A stretch of 64,000 bases of DNA, taken from positions 62,001 to 126,000 of the forward strand of contig JAJRTS010000071.1 in assembly GCA_024278175.1 (NCBI GenBank). Direction: 5' to 3'. The stretch is from Gemmatimonadales bacterium. GTDB taxonomy: Bacteria > Gemmatimonadota > Glassbacteria > GWA2-58-10. A model generated the notes under the pieces. It had not been told where the DNA came from, did no database searches, and saw only the letters and a program-made list of their open reading frames with translations. A program made the position numbers and the translations under genes. Positions 35,197-44,197 of the stretch are shown piece after piece (positions within the stretch are counted from its first letter, which is position 1; every line of letters begins with the position of its first letter).

Positions 35197-37128
35197 TCAA
35201 CGAACAGACTCGCCGACTACATCAGGCAGAACTCCAAGCGGTACACTGGTCAAGGTCACAATGGCACCGGGCTCCACTGTTATTTTCACCAGGCCCTTCG
35301 CATCAGGGGCGGGGACATTACGCACATCGTTCTGGTTATACTGGTCCACAACCTCCAACCAATCAAACCGGGCGCCGGGCCAGACCAGGCTCACACGTTT
35401 CGGCCTTGAGGAGCGGTTCAGCACCACAACCGTACGCTTGCCCTCTTCACTATCAAAGGCCGAAACAAGAAGGTCTTCGTCATCCGACTCGGCCGCCACC
35501 CGAACCATCCCCTGCCGGATGCGGCGGCTGTATGCGCCGTACACCCGCAACTGGTGGCTGCCGGGGACCGGAACAAACCCCAGGGTCCGATCGGTGACAA
35601 ACAGGGAGCGAGTCCAGCCGTAAGATGGCTGCTCCACATCAACAATGGTCCAGCAATACAAGATGGCCGCGGCATCCGTGAGCACGAGGTTCTTCTGGTA
35701 GAGCTGCCCCATGCTTAATGCAACCCGATAGGACGGGACCTGGTAAGAGTCGTAGTTGATACACAATTCAGTCGATAAAAATGGTTTGCCGCCGGCCAGT
35801 GCCTTCCACTGTACCATCAGGCTGTCGTAACCGTCAGGGTCGGTCAAAAATTGCTGGTAATCGTACATGTGAGTTGCGGCAAAATCGATGGTATTCCACA
35901 CTTGCTTAAATTTGCGAAACTGCCTGATCCGCTTGATGCCGCCTTTGAGACTGGAAGCATCGCTCATGTGGATGCGCACTCCGCTGAAACCCTCCCGGTC
36001 CAGTGTTTCCCTCAATTTCAGGGTCATGTCCCTGAAAGTCGAATCGGACTGGGCCACCTCATTCTGAATCCCGACGATTTCCGGCGGCGCCCCGGATAGC
36101 CGCTTTGAGGCCGAGCAGTAATTCACCATTGCTTCCGCGTATTTTTCGGGGTCATTTTTGGCCCAGGGAGGTAAAGCCCAGAACTCGAACCAGACCATTC
36201 CGCCCAGTTGTCTAATAGTCCGGTTGTAGGCAAAGTCGGTGATCTCCCCATTGGGGAAGTTGTCTCCATAGTAATGCTGCAAGGCATCTTCGAGGCGGTC
36301 CCAGTTGTCCATCTCCCGGTTCAGCCGCACGCCGATCGGGTATTCCCGCTGGATCAACAGGTTGTACTCACAAAGCAGCTCAAACCACCGGCGCTTACCA
36401 CCGGGGCTCAACTGCGCGTACGATGGAGGCGGTGTGATGCCGCCAAAACCGATCATGGTCTGATACCGTTTTTTCGAGTCTACCCGTACCTCGACTGGTT
36501 CGGGCAGCGGTTTGAGCATCTGCCCTTTTACTCCGGCCTGGTCCCCTGCAAGTTTCAGTTGGTGACGGCTGAGGTCCAGCAGGCACTTCTGCCGTAACAC
36601 CGTGCGCCCGTTGAGCTCCAGTGACAGGCCGAGTTTGTGATCAAGCCTCACTTTCAGAGTGTTGAGTTCACCCGCGACTAAAGCCTTGTGGTCTTTAAAA
36701 TAGCTTTCGGGGTGGCGGGCGGGAATGTCTTTTTCCAGTTCCCTGAACCCGAACGAGTCGTAATAGCGCTGGCGCAGACGCACTTCCCCGCCTTTAACCA
36801 CCACCGTAACACCGCCACGCTCACCGGTGAATATCCACTCGAATGCACAGTCCGGCGTGTATTCATCCAGCCGCAGCGTTCGCTCGAAAACCGCCGGGAG
36901 AAATTCCGGGAAGAACCACCGATAGCCTCTGCCACCCCAGGCGGAAATTTTACCCTTGCTCTGATTCAACTCAAAGGGAATAGCCTCGAACTCAGCAGAA
37001 ACCCGCCTCCGGATTGCAGGGTCATCAATGTCCTGGTTGCCTGTTTTGGCGCCGCAGCCATAACCCGGCCATCCCAGCAGCAATCCAAAACACAACAGGA
37101 TGAAAAATTTGTTCATTTTAGCAGACAT
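35197..37128 (-). CDS. GH30-like glycosidase lipoprotein
   Basis: 643 residues from the ATG at 37128, with a lipoprotein signal (FFILLCFGLLLGWPGYGC). An N-terminal beta-domain of about 200 residues (polysaccharide-lyase- or concanavalin-like, VTVVVKGGEVRLRQRYYDSFG) precedes a TIM barrel with QTMIGFGGITPP, VWFEFWALPPWAKND, GIQNEVAQSD (general acid/base Glu) and LSTELCINYD (nucleophile Glu), then a beta-sandwich tail (RTVVVLNRS, SLVWPGARFDWLEVVDQ). This is the GH30/clan GH-A layout of glucuronoxylanases, fucosidases and galactanases. The substrate is unknown. Convergent with gpgS. Confidence 0.75.
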   Translation of the reverse strand: MSAKMNKFFILLCFGLLLGWPGYGCGAKTGNQDIDDPAIRRRVSAEFEAIPFELNQSKGKISAWGGRGYRWFFPEFLPAVFERTLRLDEYTPDCAFEWIFTGERGGVTVVVKGGEVRLRQRYYDSFGFRELEKDIPARHPESYFKDHKALVAGELNTLKVRLDHKLGLSLELNGRTVLRQKCLLDLSRHQLKLAGDQAGVKGQMLKPLPEPVEVRVDSKKRYQTMIGFGGITPPPSYAQLSPGGKRRWFELLCEYNLLIQREYPIGVRLNREMDNWDRLEDALQHYYGDNFPNGEITDFAYNRTIRQLGGMVWFEFWALPPWAKNDPEKYAEAMVNYCSASKRLSGAPPEIVGIQNEVAQSDSTFRDMTLKLRETLDREGFSGVRIHMSDASSLKGGIKRIRQFRKFKQVWNTIDFAATHMYDYQQFLTDPDGYDSLMVQWKALAGGKPFLSTELCINYDSYQVPSYRVALSMGQLYQKNLVLTDAAAILYCWTIVDVEQPSYGWTRSLFVTDRTLGFVPVPGSHQLRVYGAYSRRIRQGMVRVAAESDDEDLLVSAFDSEEGKRTVVVLNRSSRPKRVSLVWPGARFDWLEVVDQYNQNDVRNVPAPDAKGLVKITVEPGAIVTLTSVPLGVLPDVVGESVR

Positions 37129-37171
37129 TGAAAAGTCCCGACATTGAATATAGAAGTTTTTTAAAGCAGTT

Positions 37172-38893
37172 TCAAACCAGCCAGCCGGTGCGGTGCGGCT
37201 CAAGATACAGCGTACCGCCGGCCACCCGCTGGCCGCCCAGAATATCCTCCAGGCCCTCCGGGATACCGAGCTTATCCAGCCGCAGAGTGCACGGCTGCGG
37301 GCTGAGATTGCTCAGGGCGAACAGGGTCTGCCCGCCGCCGCTGCGTTTGAGGGCCAGCACGGTATTCTGCTGCGGATGGAGCACCTGCAGCTCCGCGTTG
37401 GGATGCAGGGCCGGCTGGCCTCGTCGCAGGCGGATCAGGCGGCAGTACTGTTCGAACACCGCTGCGCGGAACGAACCGGGCGTATCCAGTTCGGCCAGTA
37501 CCTGCTCCAGCTCCAGCCGCCGCCGGTTGATCCGCCGCTTGATTCCTGAATTCGCCACGCCCTCATTCCAGTTGCGCGAGCCCAGCAGGCTGTGGATGTA
37601 GACAGCCGGCACACCCGGCAGGGAGAACTGGATTTCCTGGCTGGCCATGAATCGTCGAGCATGCTCCGGCCCGCCCTGGGGCCCGCCGGGCTGACGAAGC
37701 GCATCCACGTAGGTGATATTCAGCTCATAGGGACTCTCGCTGCCGTCGGGGTTGCGCTTGAACCCCACATCGCCGCCCATGGCCCGCACGTGCCCGGCCA
37801 GCGTCTGGATCTCCCGCGGCTCCACGATTCCCTCCAGGGGCCGCACCCCTACCCCATCGTGGCTGGCGGTGAAATTGAAAAAGGTACAATCCGGGCTGGC
37901 GATATCGAGGTAGTCGCGCGCCCAGTTCTCCAGTACTCGCGTATCCTGGCCCAGAAACGCGTGGAGCAGCAGCGGCGGCAGGGAGAAGTTATAGACCAGC
38001 TGGGCCTCGTCGTGGCCGTCGCCGAAATAGCTCACGTTTTCACCATGGGGCACGTTGGTTTCGGTGATCAGGATCACCTCGGGGGCCACCTTGTTCAGCA
38101 CCGCTCGCATCAGGCGCACCACCTCGTGGGTCTGGGGCCGATGGATACAATCCGTGCCGATTTCTTTCCACAGGTAGGCTATCGCGTCGAGCCGGATAGA
38201 CCTGGCTCCCCTGCTCACATAGAACAGCAGCACGTCGATCATCCGGCAGAGCACGCGCGGGTCGGCGAAATTGAGGTCCACCTGGTCTTCGCTGAACGTT
38301 GTCCAGAGATGCACCTGTTCGCCGTTGTCCTTTTTGAACGGGGTCAGCAGGGGCAACGCGCGCGGCCGGGTGACCCGGCTCAGATCGGTGGCCGGATCGA
38401 CCTCGATAGCCAGTGTCTCGAATTCGGGGTCCCCGGCCAGATAGCGCCCGAACCACTCGCTTTTGGCGCTGACGTGGTTGATCACCAGATCGGCCATCAA
38501 ATGGAAATCACGCTCGATACGCTCGATGTCATCCCAGTCGCCCAACTCGGGGTTGACCTGGTAGTAGTCGCACACCGAGAACCCATCATCCGACGAAAAG
38601 GGAACAAACGGCAGGATGTGCACGGAGCTGAAACAGTCCTTAACGCGCTGGTCCAGGAAGGAGTGCAACGCACGCAGCGGCGGGTCACCGGCCGAGAGCA
38701 GCGAATCGCCATAGGTTATCAGCACCACATCGCTTTGATCAAAATACCCGTCCCGTTTGCCGCGCAGGGGTGCGCCACCGGGTGTCCCTGCGTATTTTCC
38801 AACCACCTGATCGAGCAATTGCGCTGCCTGACCCGCTCTGCCGTCACCATAGATCTTATCGAGAGACCTGCCGATATCGTTTTCCGGGTTCAT
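37172..38893 (-). CDS. GH13_18 sugar phosphorylase, likely glucosylglycerate phosphorylase
   Basis: 573 residues. Sucrose-phosphorylase subfamily: LITYGDSLLSAG, ILPFVPFSSDDGFSVCDYYQVNPELGDWDDI, LVINHVSAKSEWF, SIRLDAIAYLWKEIGTDC (nucleophile Asp), ILITETNVPH (acid/base Glu), FNFTASHDGVGVRPLEG, LPGVPAVYIHSLLGSRN. It reversibly phosphorolyses a glucoside to glucose 1-phosphate. Subfamily members include sucrose, glucosylglycerate and sucrose-6'-phosphate phosphorylases. Because gpgS is two genes away, I favour glucosylglycerate. ATG at 38893 follows AGGGG. Divergent from the sulfatase, with a 428-bp AT-rich gap between. Confidence 0.82.
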   Translation of the reverse strand: MNPENDIGRSLDKIYGDGRAGQAAQLLDQVVGKYAGTPGGAPLRGKRDGYFDQSDVVLITYGDSLLSAGDPPLRALHSFLDQRVKDCFSSVHILPFVPFSSDDGFSVCDYYQVNPELGDWDDIERIERDFHLMADLVINHVSAKSEWFGRYLAGDPEFETLAIEVDPATDLSRVTRPRALPLLTPFKKDNGEQVHLWTTFSEDQVDLNFADPRVLCRMIDVLLFYVSRGARSIRLDAIAYLWKEIGTDCIHRPQTHEVVRLMRAVLNKVAPEVILITETNVPHGENVSYFGDGHDEAQLVYNFSLPPLLLHAFLGQDTRVLENWARDYLDIASPDCTFFNFTASHDGVGVRPLEGIVEPREIQTLAGHVRAMGGDVGFKRNPDGSESPYELNITYVDALRQPGGPQGGPEHARRFMASQEIQFSLPGVPAVYIHSLLGSRNWNEGVANSGIKRRINRRRLELEQVLAELDTPGSFRAAVFEQYCRLIRLRRGQPALHPNAELQVLHPQQNTVLALKRSGGGQTLFALSNLSPQPCTLRLDKLGIPEGLEDILGGQRVAGGTLYLEPHRTGWLV

Positions 38894-39321
38894 CGTTTCC
38901 CCTGTTGCCAAAGAGCGAACGCGTGGATGCGATTTCACGTGGATCATCAGGACATAATCAGCTATTATACGGCTGTTGAGCAATACAATCAAGCCGCTCA
39001 AGAGCGAAAGAGGGCGCATTGGAGCTTAACGTGCGGCGCTCACTCAGGCCACCGGGCGGATAATTTTCAGGACCTTGGCCGCAAAACTCTTTTTCAGCTT
39101 AAGCTATTTTTCTATATTAAACACGGCTTTGAATCTTCCCGCTTGCGGTTGCCGGAGTTTTTTACAGTTTTCGCCTGCAACGCGGCGCCAGCCTGGAGTA
39201 AGGTTTCCAGGGCAAGCAAAAAAAAGATACGTATTTATATAAAGAGTATTTTTCAACGCTTCCAGTCAAACCAGCCGAACGTAAACGTAAGCGGCAAAAA
39301 AACTCAACAGTGGAGTACGCC
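38894..39321. other. 428-bp divergent intergenic region
   Basis: Between the phosphorylase and sulfatase genes. The part from 39105 to 39260 is AT-rich (AAGATACGTATTTATATAAAG at 39222-39242) and should hold promoters for both genes, but I cannot name convincing -35/-10 pairs. A short TATTTTTCAACGCTTCCAG near 39245-39263 resembles the end box of the dispersed repeat. No gene or RNA recognised. Confidence 0.4.
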
Positions 39322-40881
39322 ATGAGCCTGCGTAAAACCAGCCGCCGGGATGCTATCCGGACACTTGCCCTGGGAGGCGCCGCGCTGGCGCTGGGCAACA
39401 CTCTGCCCGGCTGCTCCACCGGGAAAAAACCGGGCGGCCCGGGAGCGCCGAATATCCTGTTCGTGTTTACGGACGACCACGCCGCCCAGGCGATCAGCGC
39501 CTACGGCTCGCGGATCAACCAGACTCCCAATATCGACAGGTTGGCCGAGGAGGGAGTGCTGTTCCGTAACTGTTTCTGCACCAACTCCCTCTGCGCGCCC
39601 AGCCGGGCCGTGATCCTTACCGGCAAGCACAGTCACCTCAACGGCGTGATGGACAATCGGTCGGGGTCGGTGTTCGATGGTTCGCAGCAGACGTTCCCCA
39701 AGCTGATGCGTCAGGCCGGTTACCAGACAGCGATAATCGGCAAGTGGCACCTCAAGAGCGAACCCACCGGTTTCGACTACTGGGAGGTGCTCCCCGGCCA
39801 GGGGTCTTACTACAACCCCAGGATGCGTACCGCCGAGGGCGAGGTGCGGCACACGGGCTACACAACCGACATTATCACGGACCTCAGCATCAAGTGGCTC
39901 GAAAGCGGCCGCGACAGGAGCAAACCGTTCATGCTGATGTGCCAGCACAAGGCCCCCCATCGACGGTGGGAGCCGGGGCCTGAGCATATCGACGATTTTA
40001 ACGATATTGCGATCCCGGAACCACCCAACCTGTTCGACAATTATGAGGGCCGGGGCACCGCCGCACACACCCAGGAAATGACTATAGAAAAGTACCTTAA
40101 CCCTCGGGACCTCAAGCTGGAGCCGCCCCGGGATCTAAACGAGGAGCAGCTCCGCCGCTGGCACGAGGCATACGACGCGAAAAACGAGGAGTTCAACGAG
40201 GCGGGTCTTGAGGGCGACGATCTGCTGCGCTGGAAATACCAGCGCTATATCAAGGACTACCTTCGCTGCATCCAATCCGTGGACGACAACCTGGGCCGGA
40301 TGCTCGATTACCTGGAACAGTCGGGTCTGGCGGATAACACAGTGGTGATTTACAGCTCGGACCAGGGATTTTATCTCGGTGAGCACGGCTGGTTCGACAA
40401 GCGGTTCATGTACGAGGAAAGCCTGAGAATGCCGCTGCTGGTGCGCTGGCCCGGTGTGGCGGCCGCGGGGGTGGAAAATACCGACCTGGTGCAGAACCTC
40501 GATTTTGCCGAGACGTTCCTGGATATCGCCGGGGCCGCTGTACCCGAAGACATGCAGGGTCGCAGTCTGAAAGAGCTTATCCGGGGCCGGACGCCTCAGG
40601 ACTGGCGCAAATCGATCTACTATCACTACTACGAGTACCCGGCCGTGCATATGGTCCGCCGCCACGAAGGCGTGCGCACCGGGCGCTACAAGCTGATCCA
40701 CTTCTACAATCTGGACGAGTGGGAGCTCTACGACCTTCAGCGCGACCCCCAGGAGATGCGCAGCCTGTACGGCAACCCGCTCTACGAGGAAATAACCGGG
40801 GAACTGAAGCAGGAACTTGTTCGCCTGAAGCAGTTATACGCCGTGCCGGAGGAAGACCCGGTGCCGCTGCCGGAGCAGTGA
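39322..40881 (+). CDS. type I (Cys) sulfatase, exported
   Basis: 519 residues. The N-terminus has a twin-arginine-like motif ([13 protein letters not shown]) and a lipobox-like LPGC, so it is probably exported as a folded lipoprotein. Alkaline-phosphatase-superfamily sulfatase: [10 protein letters not shown] (metal Asp), [34 protein letters not shown] with the formylglycine Cys in CxPSR (about residue 91), [26 protein letters not shown], and a C-terminal [13 protein letters not shown]. It desulfates a polysaccharide or mucin-like glycan; which one is unclear. ATG at 39322 follows GGAG. A maturing formylglycine enzyme is needed; the SUMF protein nearby lacks one catalytic Cys. Confidence 0.92.
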   Translation: MSLRKTSRRDAIRTLALGGAALALGNTLPGCSTGKKPGGPGAPNILFVFTDDHAAQAISAYGSRINQTPNIDRLAEEGVLFRNCFCTNSLCAPSRAVILTGKHSHLNGVMDNRSGSVFDGSQQTFPKLMRQAGYQTAIIGKWHLKSEPTGFDYWEVLPGQGSYYNPRMRTAEGEVRHTGYTTDIITDLSIKWLESGRDRSKPFMLMCQHKAPHRRWEPGPEHIDDFNDIAIPEPPNLFDNYEGRGTAAHTQEMTIEKYLNPRDLKLEPPRDLNEEQLRRWHEAYDAKNEEFNEAGLEGDDLLRWKYQRYIKDYLRCIQSVDDNLGRMLDYLEQSGLADNTVVIYSSDQGFYLGEHGWFDKRFMYEESLRMPLLVRWPGVAAAGVENTDLVQNLDFAETFLDIAGAAVPEDMQGRSLKELIRGRTPQDWRKSIYYHYYEYPAVHMVRRHEGVRTGRYKLIHFYNLDEWELYDLQRDPQEMRSLYGNPLYEEITGELKQELVRLKQLYAVPEEDPVPLPEQ

Positions 40882-40903
40882 AACGATTCAGGGAGACAGA
40901 TAC

Positions 40904-41080
40904 CTACTTCTCAAGCAGCTCCCCGTAAGTCTCCGGCCGCCGGTTGGCAAACCGCCCCTCGTAGCGGTCCGGGCTGGTATTGATATCATAGCAGGTGTAT
41001 GCACCAGAACCGGCCGTAGAGACCAGCGACCCGTAGCTGCCGAAGGATGGCGCCAGCAGCACCTGCGCGCCCTTGAGCGC
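40904..41080 (-). pseudogene. C-terminal remnant of a duplicated nitrilase-family gene
   Basis: Near-identical to the last part of the intact gene at 42618-43535 (shared [10 protein letters not shown]-type, [36 protein letters not shown]). About 120 bp is deleted internally, between the equivalents of GRNGSLVS and PSFGSYDLN. The 5' three-quarters of the gene is missing. Its left end abuts the sulfatase stop in the same way as copy 2. No start codon or ribosome site. Confidence 0.8.
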
Positions 41081-41190
41081 CAGGCCGGTTGCCAGACAGC
41101 TATGATCGGCAAGTGGCACCTCAAGAGCGAACCGACCGGTTTCGGCTACTGGGAGGTATTGCGCGGCCAGGGGGCTTACTACAACAACCC
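41081..41190 (+). pseudogene. internal fragment of a duplicated sulfatase gene
   Basis: Matches 39712-39820 of the intact sulfatase with scattered substitutions ([35 protein letters not shown]). It is joined directly to the nitrilase remnant at about 41080/41081. The frame is not maintained beyond it. 41191-41286 holds nothing recognisable. Confidence 0.8.
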
Positions 41191-41286
41191 GCCTGATACC
41201 ATGTCTCCCGCTGCTGTTCCGGCGTTTGGAGGCGGGTTAAGGGGGCGGGTTCAAGAAACAAAAAACAAGGGTCAAGTAATTAAATA

Positions 41287-42318
41287 CTACTGAAGTCCTG
41301 TAGAAAGAACGCTGCGAACAACTCGGAAGCCTGTGAGTTCGCCCACACAGCTCGTGGATTTGGAACGGCGAGAGGCTGATCGGCAGAAGACGGCACTATC
41401 GCCCCAACTGCCACCGCGAGTAACGCGGCTGCTGCAAGGGTTGGGTCCCTGTGGATCAGTCGCATTCTCCGAGCTGTAACTGTCTTTCCAGTCGTTGCAC
41501 CACTCTTCGACATTGCCGTGCATGTCGTACAGGCCAAAAGAATTAGTTTCCTTGCCGCCAACAGCATGAGTGGTTCTGTTGCTGTTGCTGGCATACCAAC
41601 CTGCTTTGGCAAAGTCGCTCTCTTTGTCGCCTGTGTAATATTTAGTGGTGGTTCCCGCATGGCAGGCATACTCCCACTCGGCCTCTGTCGGCAGCCTGAA
41701 ACCGTTCTTGCTGAAATCACACTCCCAGGTGCTAAGGTCATAACACGACTCAAGACCTTCCGCTTCGCTGAGCTTGTTGCAGAATGTAGCCGCTTCTCCC
41801 CAGCTCACCATCTCCACAGGGCGGCTGTTGTCTCCAGTATAATAAGAGGGGTTTGTCCCTGTCATAGTCTCATACTGGGCCTGAGTTACCTCTGTCCGCG
41901 CCATCTCAAAGGCGCTTACCGTCACCGTATGTATGGGTTGCTCATCGCTGTCTGCCGTACTCCCCATCCGGAACGTGCCGCCGGGGATCAGGACCAGGGT
42001 TGGCCGCCCCCAGTAGATCCGCTCCAATTCAGCGCCTCTCAGCAGTTTGAGTAAGGCTTGCAGGTCTGAAACGTCTACCTTGCCGTTCCCGGAGGTATTC
42101 ACGTCGGCTATTTGCCGCTGGCGGTCTGTCAGCGGCTCGCCACCAAGCGCCTTCACAAGTGACACCAGGTCGAAAATGTCTACCTTGCCATTCTCGTCAA
42201 TGTCCCCCCGGTAGGTGGAAGTAACAGCGGCAGTCGAGATTGCCTGTGAGAAAGAAAAATTGGAAACGGCGATGACTGCGAGAAGCGACAGGATAAGCAG
42301 AGGCAGAAAACGACGCAT
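41287..42318 (-). CDS. secreted dockerin-like plus SUMF1/FGE-like domain protein
   Basis: 343 residues. Signal peptide [25 protein letters not shown]. Residues about 37-100 are a dockerin-type pair of Ca-binding loops ([15 protein letters not shown] and [15 protein letters not shown]). Residues 105-340 are a formylglycine-generating-enzyme-like domain ([106 protein letters not shown]). Where true FGE has two Cys after GGSF, only the second is kept here, so it probably does not mature sulfatases. The gene lies inside the broken second sulfatase copy. ATG at 42318 follows GGGAGG. Confidence 0.85.
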   Translation of the reverse strand: MRRFLPLLILSLLAVIAVSNFSFSQAISTAAVTSTYRGDIDENGKVDIFDLVSLVKALGGEPLTDRQRQIADVNTSGNGKVDVSDLQALLKLLRGAELERIYWGRPTLVLIPGGTFRMGSTADSDEQPIHTVTVSAFEMARTEVTQAQYETMTGTNPSYYTGDNSRPVEMVSWGEAATFCNKLSEAEGLESCYDLSTWECDFSKNGFRLPTEAEWEYACHAGTTTKYYTGDKESDFAKAGWYASNSNRTTHAVGGKETNSFGLYDMHGNVEEWCNDWKDSYSSENATDPQGPNPCSSRVTRGGSWGDSAVFCRSASRRSKSTSCVGELTGFRVVRSVLSTGLQ

Positions 42319-42516
42319 GCGAACCTCCCATAATAGGTTTGGCATGGCAATCATTACCTATCGGGAAGAATACCGACTTCTACATAGATATTTATAGATT
42401 TATCAATATGCAGTCAATAGCAAAGTTCGATATTAGCGAAAAACGTCCGTCATTTTAAGCGCATATCTCTACATGCCATCATCTTTTTTTTATTGTATTT
42501 GCACTGCGCAAGTACG

Positions 42517-42598
42517 GCTGAAGCAGAAACTTGTCTGTCTAAAGCAGAAATACGCTGTTCCAGAGGTTGACCCGGTGCCGCTGCCGGAGCAATGGAAC
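42517..42598 (+). pseudogene. C-terminal remnant of the duplicated sulfatase
   Basis: Matches 40806-40880 at the 3' end of the intact sulfatase ([22 protein letters not shown]). The stop codon TGA has become TGG. The sequence continues into the nitrilase 3' end in the same order as the intact sulfatase does at 40881, which shows a tandem duplication. 42319-42516 is AT-rich, with no gene seen. Confidence 0.8.
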
Positions 42599-42617
42599 GA
42601 TTCAGGGAGACAGATAC

Positions 42618-43535
42618 CTACTTCTCCATCAGCTCCCCGTAGGTCTCCGGCCGCCGGTTGGCAAACCGCCCCTCGTAGCGGTCCGGGCTGGTATTGATAT
42701 CATAGCAGGTGTATGCACCAGGACCGGCCGTGGAGACCAGCGACCCGTTGCGGCCGATCAGCAGGCTTTGGAACGGGTGGCAGAAGAGGAGATACACCCC
42801 GTTTTCATATGCCCGGGTCTGCAGCAGGCGGGTATTCCAGCCATTAAGGTCGTAGCTGCCGAAAGATGGCACCAGCAGCACCTGCGCGCCCTTGAGCGCC
42901 ATGATCCGGGCCGGCTCGGGCAACTGGCGGTCGTAGCAGATCATCATGCCCACCTTGCCGAACGGGGTCTGGAACACCGGGTAGTTCTCTCCAGGAGTGT
43001 AGCACAGCGGATTGATCTCGTAGCCCTGGGCAAAATGAGTTTTGCTGTAACGGCCGATAATATCTCCGTCCGGGTCGATCAGGATCACGCTGTTGAACAG
43101 TTGCTCGCCCCTGCGTTCCAGGAATCCCAACACTAAGAATATATCAAGGCTGTAGGCCAGAGTCCGCGCCTTGGCGAGATAAGGCCCGTCCAGCGGCTCG
43201 GCTACTTCGATCAATTTCCTTACACTCTCTTCCCAGCGCCCGGTGTCCCGGTCTGCGTTGACCTCGTTGATTACATAGCCCTCCAACGCACCCTCCGGCG
43301 TAACCACCATCGCAGCACCGGTTTCCTCCACAGCTCGTTTCACCAGGCTCTCGATCCGGGTCCAGTTGGCCGCTTTGTCCCACTTTTCAGGCACCACTGA
43401 ACATGAAGCGACCCTGAGCATCGTCTTTGTCTGACCGTCGCCTGCATACTTGCCGCTGACAATTTCACCTGCAGAAGCGTCCACTGCAGCCCACACAAGA
43501 TTCAGCACCACCGTGACAACAAAAAAAAGTCGCAT
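42618..43535 (-). CDS. secreted carbon-nitrogen hydrolase (nitrilase superfamily)
   Basis: 305 residues. Signal peptide MRLFFVVTVVLNLVWAAVDASA, then a nitrilase fold with the full Glu-Lys-Cys triad: VVTPEGALEGY (Glu), RYSKTHFAQG (Lys), GMMICYDRQLPEPAR (Cys). It hydrolyses amides or carbamoyl groups. A periplasmic location next to a sulfatase suggests processing of an N-substituted sugar or peptide, but the substrate is unknown. ATG at 43535 is preceded by GGAGGTGATGAG. A truncated duplicate lies at 40904-41080. Confidence 0.88.
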   Translation of the reverse strand: MRLFFVVTVVLNLVWAAVDASAGEIVSGKYAGDGQTKTMLRVASCSVVPEKWDKAANWTRIESLVKRAVEETGAAMVVTPEGALEGYVINEVNADRDTGRWEESVRKLIEVAEPLDGPYLAKARTLAYSLDIFLVLGFLERRGEQLFNSVILIDPDGDIIGRYSKTHFAQGYEINPLCYTPGENYPVFQTPFGKVGMMICYDRQLPEPARIMALKGAQVLLVPSFGSYDLNGWNTRLLQTRAYENGVYLLFCHPFQSLLIGRNGSLVSTAGPGAYTCYDINTSPDRYEGRFANRRPETYGELMEK

Positions 43536-43570
43536 CTCATCACCTCCGAGTCGCATGCGTTACTGCAAGA

Positions 43571-43606
43571 AACTAACGCCGCATCCCCTCATTTTGGAAT
43601 ACGGCG
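43571..43606 (-). terminator. hairpin after tRNA-Arg
   Basis: On the minus strand AACGCCGTATTCC pairs with GGGGATGCGGCGTT (wobbles allowed) over a short A-rich loop, then AGTTTCTT. It starts 8 nt beyond the tRNA 3' end. The T-run is short. Confidence 0.6.
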
Positions 43607-43613
43607 TTAAAGC

Positions 43614-43690
<77 letters not shown>

Positions 43691-43705
43691 AGTGCCTTTG
43701 GTGTG

Positions 43706-44104
43706 TTATTGCCTTACTTTTGGCGCGAGGAAATCCGCATACTTTTTATCGGTTTCCATAACATGCGATTCGATCCATTCGGTGAGCCAGTCGCTGATCT
43801 CCAGCGCCAGTTTCGGTTTGTTATCAGAGTATTTCCGCTTGAACTCGTCAACCTTGGCCTTGAATCTCTCGTGCTCCTCCACGTGCTGCTCCAGGTCGGC
43901 GTAGCCGTACTTTGCCAGCAAATGTTCCTCGCTGGAAAAATGGAACGACGTGTAGACATGCATTTTTGTCAACGCGGAATCCAGATCGACATCCACGTCC
44001 ATCCTCAAAGCCTCGCTCAAATCGTACAGGAGTTTGAACAGTTCTTTATGCTGGTCATCAAGCGCCTCCACTCCGACGCTGAATTTTTCTGTCCAGACAG
44101 GCAC
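43706..44104 (-). CDS. bacteriohemerythrin
   Basis: 132 residues. Di-iron four-helix bundle that binds O2: WTEKFSVGVEALDDQHKELFKLL, YTSFHFSSEEHLLAKYGYADLEQHVEEHERF, EISDWLTEWIESHVMETDKKYADFL. All iron ligands (five His, Glu, Asp) are in place. The GTG at 44104 with GGAGG six nt upstream gives the usual MPVWTEKF start. Single-domain cytoplasmic members buffer or sense oxygen, consistent with the superoxide reductase and thiol peroxidase elsewhere in the window. Confidence 0.93.
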   Translation of the reverse strand: MPVWTEKFSVGVEALDDQHKELFKLLYDLSEALRMDVDVDLDSALTKMHVYTSFHFSSEEHLLAKYGYADLEQHVEEHERFKAKVDEFKRKYSDNKPKLALEISDWLTEWIESHVMETDKKYADFLAPKVRQ

Positions 44105-44197
44105 AGGCAACCTCCGGCCAAGGTCGTGGTGCTGTTACGGTATTAGAAGAATATTCAGGTTCGGCTTTATCTGCAAGTACTATCGATTGCTTCGTAC

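Noticed and set aside
37592-39325. 577-codon plus-strand frame opposite the phosphorylase.
   Set aside because: Antisense to a well-supported GH13_18 gene, and ends in low-complexity sequence past its start.
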